Under the pieces are notes generated by a model. It searched no databases. It saw nothing but the letters and a program-made list of their open reading frames with translations, and had not been told where the DNA came from. Below, piece by piece: positions 5,956 to 10,659 of a stretch of 10,659 nt of DNA. Position 1 is the first letter of the stretch, and each line of letters opens with the position of its first letter. The stretch is from an uncultured Lewinella sp. (lineage in GTDB: Bacteria > Bacteroidota > Bacteroidia > Chitinophagales > Saprospiraceae). Both the position numbers and the translations under genes were made by a program. The DNA lies in the NCBI GenBank assembly GCA_938021455.1, contig CALIGP010000075.1, positions 1-10,659 of the forward strand. The letters are read 5' to 3'.

Positions 5956-7002
5956 TTAGTACGCTTCCCGCAATAAAGCCACGTACATTTTTCTGCCCGC
6001 TTCGATTTCTTCTACGAAGATGAATTCATTGGCCGTGTGACTGCGAGCACTGTCTCCGGGGCCAAGCTTGAGGGTAGGGAATGGCATTAGGGCCTGATCG
6101 GAGAGCGTTGGAGATCCATAAGTAAAGGCTCCCGGGCGCGCTTTGAGTCCGGCTTGAACAAGAGGATGAGTCTTCTCTATTCCGCTTGATTGTAACCTTA
6201 GGCTACGTGGCTTTAGTTCGGAATGTTCACAGGCCGCTTGTAGCTCTGCCACTGCGTCTTCATTGCGGTACGCTTCATTGACCCGCAGATCGATTAAGAA
6301 AGTTGCCCGATCGGGAACTACGTTGTGCTGGGTTCCCGAATTCAGTACGGTAACGTTAGCGGAGGTTGGGCCCAGTAAATCACTCGGCCGAGTGAACGCG
6401 TGTTTTCTTATGGCTGCGATATCATCAAGGGCAAGGTATAGTGCATTAACGCCTTCCTGGCGGGCCGCATGCCCGCTGACACCTTTAGCCTCACCGTCAA
6501 TAACGACCAAGCCACGTTCCGCGATAGCTAAATCCAATAAAGTGGGTTCCCCTACAATTCCTGCATCAATAGGTCCGAGAAGTGGCAGTAAGGCCGCTAT
6601 TCCGTTAGGTCCACTAATTTCTTCTTCAGCGGTTGCTGCCAGCAGCAAGTTACAGTTCAGGCTGTCCTCATTTTCCAGTTCAACAAAAGTCGAGATCAAC
6701 GAGACAAGTGCTCCGCCGGCATCATTGCTCCCCAATCCATAAATCTTACCCTCCTCAATATCTGGTCGATGCGGATCACGGGTATAGCCCGCGGCAGCTT
6801 TGACCGTGTCATGGTGACTGTTCAGCAAAATGACTGGCCGGCCTTCCTTCCAGTTGCGCGCGCGGAGCCAGACATTATTCAAATGACGGCTTGGATGCAA
6901 CCCTTGCTTTTTTAGAAATGCTTCAATAATGTCGGCCGTCTCCTTTTCCTGCCTGGAAAGCGAAGGAGTAGCGATAAGTGATTGGAGAAGCTCCAGGTAC
7001 AT
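5956..7002 (-). CDS. argE: M20 family deacylase, ArgE-like (acetylornithine / N-acyl-citrulline deacylase)
   Basis: A 348-residue di-zinc amidohydrolase that removes the N-acyl group from an arginine-pathway intermediate in the cytosol. M20 residues are all visible: SHHDTV (62-67) with His63 and Asp65, GSNDAGG (91-97) with the bridging Asp94, TAEEEISG (124-131) with the Glu base Glu127 and metal ligand Glu128, GEPT (151-154) with Glu152, GVSGHAA (174-180) at the start of the lid domain, and SHTANEF (321-327) with His322. LLNSHHDTV and IYGLGSNDAGGALVSL are typical of the Bacteroidota ArgE clade. In some members of that phylum the substrate is N-acetyl- or N-succinyl-citrulline rather than acetylornithine; which applies here is not decidable. 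No other arg gene is in the window. It follows the small membrane protein gene by 21 bases and is probably cotranscribed with it. Confidence 0.87.
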   Translation of the reverse strand: MYLELLQSLIATPSLSRQEKETADIIEAFLKKQGLHPSRHLNNVWLRARNWKEGRPVILLNSHHDTVKAAAGYTRDPHRPDIEEGKIYGLGSNDAGGALVSLISTFVELENEDSLNCNLLLAATAEEEISGPNGIAALLPLLGPIDAGIVGEPTLLDLAIAERGLVVIDGEAKGVSGHAARQEGVNALYLALDDIAAIRKHAFTRPSDLLGPTSANVTVLNSGTQHNVVPDRATFLIDLRVNEAYRNEDAVAELQAACEHSELKPRSLRLQSSGIEKTHPLVQAGLKARPGAFTYGSPTLSDQALMPFPTLKLGPGDSARSHTANEFIFVEEIEAGRKMYVALLREAY

Positions 7003-7023
7003 AGTAGAAATAGGTTCAGTGGA

Positions 7024-7515
7024 CTACTCTTTAGCGTACTGCGCTTGCAAAACGGCCATTAGTTCGTCTTGCTTTCCTTCATGGGTTACGAGGAAGATCG
7101 GTAGAAATATTTGGCTTCCTCCTTGAATGGTCAATACGAGGTCGCGCACATTGAGTCTTTCTACTCCGGTAATATCTTCCAGCAATAGCTCCTGTTCTCC
7201 ATCTTTCTGATCCAGTTTCCAACTTAGATGCTTTTCACTGACGCGAACATATCGGTCCATGTCGCCCCGGCTGGCATGATCTGCCCGGTAACCAGCGTAG
7301 GCCATCAGTAATCCTCCCAGCAAGTAAATTACACCTAAGCCAAGGTGCCACCAGCTGTGCTCTTCATCACTAGCGTGCCAATCGGTGAAAAACAAAAAAA
7401 ACTGTTGCCCCGCTGCTAGTAATAGCAGGAAGGCTCCGGCAAAGAGGACGAAGTGAAACCAGCGGTCTTTGTTGTCCGCGTGGTGTTCAGAATGGTAAGT
7501 GTAGCGGAGTTTCAT
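7024..7515 (-). CDS. Small two-helix membrane protein with possible PH-like C-terminal domain
   Basis: Not recognised as a named family. The 163-residue product has a charged, His-rich N-terminus (YHSEHHADNKDRWFH, 7-21), two hydrophobic segments (about 21-45 and 56-76) and a soluble C-terminal half. The pattern there is RYVRVSEKHLSWKL, then LLLEDITGVERLNVRDLVLTI, then a final helix DELMAVLQAQY. That order of strands plus a last helix looks like the bacterial PH-like fold placed after two membrane helices, seen in various small membrane proteins; this is a resemblance, not proof. The start at 7515 (MKLRYTYH) is preferred over the open extension to 7587, whose 24 residues look non-coding. It sits first in a pair with the ArgE-like gene and is divergent from tolC. 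Confidence 0.75.
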   Translation of the reverse strand: MKLRYTYHSEHHADNKDRWFHFVLFAGAFLLLLAAGQQFFLFFTDWHASDEEHSWWHLGLGVIYLLGGLLMAYAGYRADHASRGDMDRYVRVSEKHLSWKLDQKDGEQELLLEDITGVERLNVRDLVLTIQGGSQIFLPIFLVTHEGKQDELMAVLQAQYAKE

Positions 7516-7597
7516 CAGGGCTAAGGTAGGGATACATCTTGAAGTACTGCTTTTATTCCTGAGGCGGGTGTAAAAACATTGCTCCATTTACCATCCT

Positions 7598-7618
7598 TTG
7601 CACCTGCGTCCGCGCCCA
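7598..7618. repeat. Copy 2 of the 21-bp dispersed sequence
   Basis: TTGCACCTGCG followed by TCCGCGCCCA, 20 of 21 identical and same orientation to 2478-2498. It lies in the divergent gap between the small membrane protein gene and the tolC-family gene, outside both preferred coding regions. Confidence 0.55.
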
Positions 7619-7672
7619 CAAGCAGCCCATAGCAGTCGTTCATCCAAAATAAGGGGCTATTCATAGATAAAA

Positions 7673-7703
7673 TTTCTTCTCCCCCTTTCGCGTGGTAGCT
7701 TTG
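7673..7703 (+). promoter_or_regulatory. Bacteroidota-type promoter for the efflux genes
   Basis: TAGCTTTG (7696-7703) is a full match to the -7 consensus TAnnTTTG. TTTC (7673-7676) lies 19 bases upstream, one base off the -33 element TTTG at the expected spacing. Transcription would begin near 7709-7712, about 15 bases before the tolC-family ATG at 7726. Prediction from consensus only. Confidence 0.6.
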
Positions 7704-7725
7704 CCGACCATAGAATCCATGCTAC

Positions 7726-9168
7726 ATGCGGAACACTACTTTATTATCCTTACTCTTCTTGTTTTCTTTTGGCCTCACGGCTCAGTCTGCTGATGGCAAC
7801 TGGACCCTGGAGCGTGCCGTTGAGTATGCTCTAACCAACAACCTGCAGGTTAAGCGACTGAATAACTTCGAAGAGATTGCTCGTATCCAGCGGCAGCAAG
7901 CAAAAAACAATCGACTTCCAACGCTCAATGGTTCCACCAACATTGGTGCACAGCTCGGACGAACGATTGACCCCACCACCAACACCTTCGATCAGCAAAC
8001 CATCGGCTTTCAGGGCTATGGGATAAATGCTGGCGTGACGCTTTATAATGGTGGACAGATCAAAAACGGTCTCCGACAAGCAGAGTTAAATCTTGCTGCT
8101 GCTGAAGTTGACACCAAAGTCACGGCCAACAACATTGGTTTGCAAGTAGCCAACAGCTACCTGACCATCGTTCTATTAAAAGAGCAACTCACCAATTCCC
8201 GTGCCCAACTACAACTGACCAATGATCAGTTAGAGAACACCGATGCCCTCATCAAGGCCGGCGCTTTACCTGCAGCCCAACGTTTTGACCTGGTAGCGCA
8301 GCAAGCAGCTAACAATAGAGCCATCATAGATCTCGAAAACCAGCTAAACAATGCAACGCTGGCCCTTAAAATCTTGCTGTTGCTGGACTTCGACCAGGAG
8401 TTCAACGTAACCACTCCGGAGCTAAACCCAACAGAAGCTCAGCTTTTTGAAAATTACGACGTGAATGAGGTCTACCTCTCCGCCCGGGGCATCCAGCCAA
8501 CAATTATGGCGGCAGAGCTAAGGAAAGAATCTTCCGAAGTAGGCATTGAACTGGCGGAAGCCGGATTACGCCCGACGGTTAGCCTCTTCGGAAGCTTGAG
8601 CACTAACTACTCTACCGCTGCCAAAGAATTTGATCGCAGCAATGAGATGGAAGTCACCGTCCCCGTCCCGAACCTCTTACTGGATAATACGCCCGGTCGA
8701 ATTTCAACGATCACAACAGTTGGTGGGACCCTCAACGACATCGGTTATTTCAACCAGTTGAATCGCAACTTTGGTCAGTCCGTTGGCATGAGTTTAAACG
8801 TCCCCATCTACAGTCAGGGCCGAAACAAACTGAATATCCAACAAGCGGAAGTACAGAAACTAAATGCCCAACTCGACATTGAGCAAGCGGAGAACAATCT
8901 CCGTAATGATGTAGAACTGGCGCTAGCCAATTTACGTGGCGCACAAGAAAGTTACCGGGCGGCTAACATAAGTCAGGACGCAGCTCAGGCGGCCTATGAC
9001 AATGTCCAGCGTAGTTTCAAAGCCGGAGCGGCCAACAGCCTTGACCTCGTAACGGCCACTAATCGCCTGGATCAGGCAAAAACAGAATTCACCCGCAGCA
9101 AATACCAGCTCATTTTTAACCGTCAGGTTATTCGCTTCTACTTAGGACAGGGGTTCACCCTTGAATAA
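7726..9168 (+). CDS. TolC-family outer membrane efflux channel
   Basis: A 480-residue outer-membrane channel component of a tripartite exporter. A clear signal peptide covers the first 19-22 residues (RN, then LLSLLFLFSFGLTAQSA). The mature start NWTLERAVEYALTNNLQVKR (25-44) is the classic TolC-family opening. The protein shows the internal duplication expected of the family: TLYNGGQIKNGLRQAELNL (105-123) in the first half and VPIYSQGRNKLNIQQAEVQK (359-378) in the second, each followed by long Gln/Asn/Ala-rich coiled-coil helices that build the periplasmic tunnel. RSFKAGAANSLDLVTATNRL (426-445) near the end is also typical. The adaptor gene follows after 77 bases. Exported substrate is unknown. 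A good promoter precedes the gene. Confidence 0.94.
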   Translation: MRNTTLLSLLFLFSFGLTAQSADGNWTLERAVEYALTNNLQVKRLNNFEEIARIQRQQAKNNRLPTLNGSTNIGAQLGRTIDPTTNTFDQQTIGFQGYGINAGVTLYNGGQIKNGLRQAELNLAAAEVDTKVTANNIGLQVANSYLTIVLLKEQLTNSRAQLQLTNDQLENTDALIKAGALPAAQRFDLVAQQAANNRAIIDLENQLNNATLALKILLLLDFDQEFNVTTPELNPTEAQLFENYDVNEVYLSARGIQPTIMAAELRKESSEVGIELAEAGLRPTVSLFGSLSTNYSTAAKEFDRSNEMEVTVPVPNLLLDNTPGRISTITTVGGTLNDIGYFNQLNRNFGQSVGMSLNVPIYSQGRNKLNIQQAEVQKLNAQLDIEQAENNLRNDVELALANLRGAQESYRAANISQDAAQAAYDNVQRSFKAGAANSLDLVTATNRLDQAKTEFTRSKYQLIFNRQVIRFYLGQGFTLE

Positions 9169-9245
9169 GCATAGATGCAACCATTAAACAGGTCAAAGGC
9201 CTGTTGTCTGAACACAGTCTTACACACACTAACAGTCTAATTATC

Positions 9246-10592
9246 ATGGCTCGCAAAATCATTATCGGTATTATTCTTCTCATTGCGCTTGGCGCCATCG
9301 TGACGATGGTTCTCAACAGTAATAAAGAAACCGGCACCAGAGTCTTCACCTCCGAGGCCAAAGAAAGGACCATTCAGGAAATTGTCTCCGCCAGCGGCAA
9401 GATATTCCCCCAAACTGAAGTCAAGATTAGCTCTGACGTCTCCGGTGAGGTAGTTGAGCTCTACGTCGAAGAAGGCGACAGCGTAAAAGCAGGTCAGCTA
9501 TTAGCTAAAATCGACGCAGACGCCTACCAAAGTCAGGTAGCCCGCGCCGCAGCTAACGTTAACAGCAGCAAAGCACAGTTGGCTAATGCCCGCGCGCAGA
9601 TCAATAGTCTAGATGCTCAGAAGACCCAGATCGAGGCTCAACTGGCTAATGCACAAGAAATTTACAATCGTAATAAAGCATTGGCCGCTGACGGTGTTGT
9701 TAGCCAAGCAGACCTGGAGGCGAGCGCAGCTTCTCTCCGCGGGCTGGAAGCCAACATCAAGGCCGCAGACAGCAACATCCAGGGAGCCAAGGAAAGCGCC
9801 CGGGCTGCTCAGTACGGGGTAGAATCTTCCGAGGCAACACTATCCGAGTTTCGGACCAGCCTCCGACGGACCACCATCTACGCTCCCATGAGCGGCGTCG
9901 TCTCTCTGCTGAACGTAGAACAAGGCGAACGCGTAGTGGGTACCATCCAGATGGCGGGTACGGAACTCATGCGTATTGCCAACCTCAACGCCATGGAAGT
10001 GCGCGTAGAAGTGAGCGAAAACGACGTCCCTTCCGTAAAAATTGGCCAGACAGCCGAAGTTGAAGTAGACGCCTACCTCAACCGTAAGTTCAAGGGTAAC
10101 GTAACCCAGATCGCTAACTCCAGTACTACGGCTGGTTTGGCCGACAATGTGCTGAACAGTGATCAAGTCACGAACTTTGAGGTTCGTATCAGCATCGATC
10201 CCACCAGCTACGCTGACCTAGTGAAGGGAGGAAACCTTTACCCCTTCCGCCCGGGTATGTCCGCTGGGGTAGACGTCCTTACCAGTAACTCCGGAGGAGT
10301 AATCAGTATTCCCATCGAAGCCGTCACTACCCGCGAGAAAGAGTCAGACGATGATGCCGTTGGCATTGACGAACTGGAAGAAGTTGTCTTCGTCGTTCGA
10401 GCGGATACCATCGACAAGGTCGTCGTTACTACCGGATTACAGGATGCCTCCGTCATTGAGGTCAAGAGTGGCCTTGAGGCAGGAGATGCCGTCGTCGCGG
10501 GTCCCTACACCGCCGTTAGCCGGAAGCTGAAGGAAGGAGAAAAGGTGATCGTGAAGGAGAAGGATAAGTTCTACGACAGTGATGATAATTAA
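9246..10592 (+). CDS. Periplasmic adaptor (membrane fusion protein), MacA/HlyD type
   Basis: A 448-residue adaptor that links an inner-membrane pump to the TolC-type channel. Residues 4-23 form a single N-terminal membrane anchor (KIIIGIILLIALGAIVTMVL) without a lipobox. A split lipoyl/barrel-sandwich domain follows: SASGKIFPQTEVKISSDVSG (48-67) with VEEGDSVKAGQLLAKID (74-90) on one side and TTIYAPMSGVVSLLNVEQGE (209-228) on the other. An Ala/Gln-rich coiled-coil hairpin of about 110 residues (95-205) lies between. The beta-barrel (249-345) and a C-terminal domain with an acidic insert (ESDDDAVGIDELEE, 366-379) complete it. The open frame reaches 9204, but the ATG at 9246 begins exactly at the anchor. 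MacA-like order in Bacteroidota usually continues with an ABC-type permease/ATPase, so a MacB-like partner to the right is expected but not seen. Confidence 0.92.
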   Translation: MARKIIIGIILLIALGAIVTMVLNSNKETGTRVFTSEAKERTIQEIVSASGKIFPQTEVKISSDVSGEVVELYVEEGDSVKAGQLLAKIDADAYQSQVARAAANVNSSKAQLANARAQINSLDAQKTQIEAQLANAQEIYNRNKALAADGVVSQADLEASAASLRGLEANIKAADSNIQGAKESARAAQYGVESSEATLSEFRTSLRRTTIYAPMSGVVSLLNVEQGERVVGTIQMAGTELMRIANLNAMEVRVEVSENDVPSVKIGQTAEVEVDAYLNRKFKGNVTQIANSSTTAGLADNVLNSDQVTNFEVRISIDPTSYADLVKGGNLYPFRPGMSAGVDVLTSNSGGVISIPIEAVTTREKESDDDAVGIDELEEVVFVVRADTIDKVVVTTGLQDASVIEVKSGLEAGDAVVAGPYTAVSRKLKEGEKVIVKEKDKFYDSDDN

Positions 10593-10600
10593 GATGCGCT

Positions 10601-10659
10601 TGTACCGCCGACTTCAGTCGGCGGACTAATCCATTCCGCCGACTGAAGTCGGCGGTACA
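10601..10659. repeat. Perfect 24-bp inverted repeat of self-palindromic arms
   Basis: 10601-10624 and 10636-10659 are perfect reverse complements separated by 11 bases. Each arm is itself near-palindromic: CCGCCGACT, two bases, AGTCGGCGG. The element starts eight bases after the adaptor stop and ends exactly at the window edge, so it may continue. The related text CCGCCGACT(T/G)(C/A)AGTCGGCGG is of the type found as dispersed intergenic repeats. It could act as an attenuator or RNA-stabilising hairpin between the adaptor and the next gene. No T-run is visible. Confidence 0.75.

Noticed and set aside
6263..6742. 159-codon plus-strand ORF inside the ArgE-like gene
   Set aside because: Ser/Ala/Pro-rich antisense shadow; the minus frame holds all the M20 metal ligands.
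9188..9206. AACAGG/CCTGTT dyad between the tolC-family gene and the adaptor
   Set aside because: Six-pair stem without a T-run, too weak to call an attenuator or terminator.
1..10659. Possible defence system, prophage, biosynthetic cluster or CRISPR array
   Set aside because: All sizeable genes have ordinary metabolic or envelope assignments, and no regularly spaced repeats, integrase, transposase or nuclease motifs were found.

Overview
This window looks like an ordinary chromosomal stretch of a member of the Bacteroidota, most plausibly a Saprospiria-type organism (Lewinella or Haliscomenobacter relatives). The assignment is an inference from protein style (a Bacteroidota-type ArgE/M20 hydrolase, a TolC plus membrane-anchored adaptor pair, a Tat/lipoprotein-leader sugar isomerase), weak use of Shine-Dalgarno sites, C/A-rich 5' leaders, and one good match to the Bacteroidota promoter element TAnnTTTG. 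No phage, IS transposase, CRISPR array, rRNA or tRNA is visible.

Layout. Left part, all on the minus strand (1-3918): a Wzx/MATE-like polysaccharide flippase, ferrochelatase (hemH), dethiobiotin synthetase (bioD), and the 5' end of a secreted sugar-phosphate-isomerase-like protein that runs off the left edge. Middle, on the plus strand (4046-5315): type II 3-dehydroquinate dehydratase (aroQ), divergent from the flippase, then a Bax-inhibitor-1/YccA-family membrane protein ending in a strong hairpin terminator. A gene-free stretch of about 640 bases (5316-5955) holds that terminator, a probable bidirectional terminator and a nested inverted-repeat element. Right part: a two-gene minus-strand unit (small two-helix membrane protein with a possible PH-like C-terminus, then an ArgE-like M20 deacylase, 5956-7515), divergent from a plus-strand efflux unit (TolC outer-membrane channel, then a MacA/HlyD-type periplasmic adaptor, 7726-10592). 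The inner-membrane transporter that would complete the efflux pump is not in the window and probably lies just to the right.

The genes are mainly housekeeping (haem, biotin, shikimate and arginine biosynthesis) plus envelope functions. I found no convincing novel multi-gene system. What deserves attention is small-scale: an internal six-cysteine segment in the ferrochelatase, resembling the internal [2Fe-2S]-ligand class; several palindromic intergenic repeats (1148-1232, 5661-5874, 10601-10659); a 21-bp sequence present twice, once forming the flippase C-terminus; and shared C/A-rich leader motifs with a face-to-face promoter-like dyad between the flippase and aroQ.
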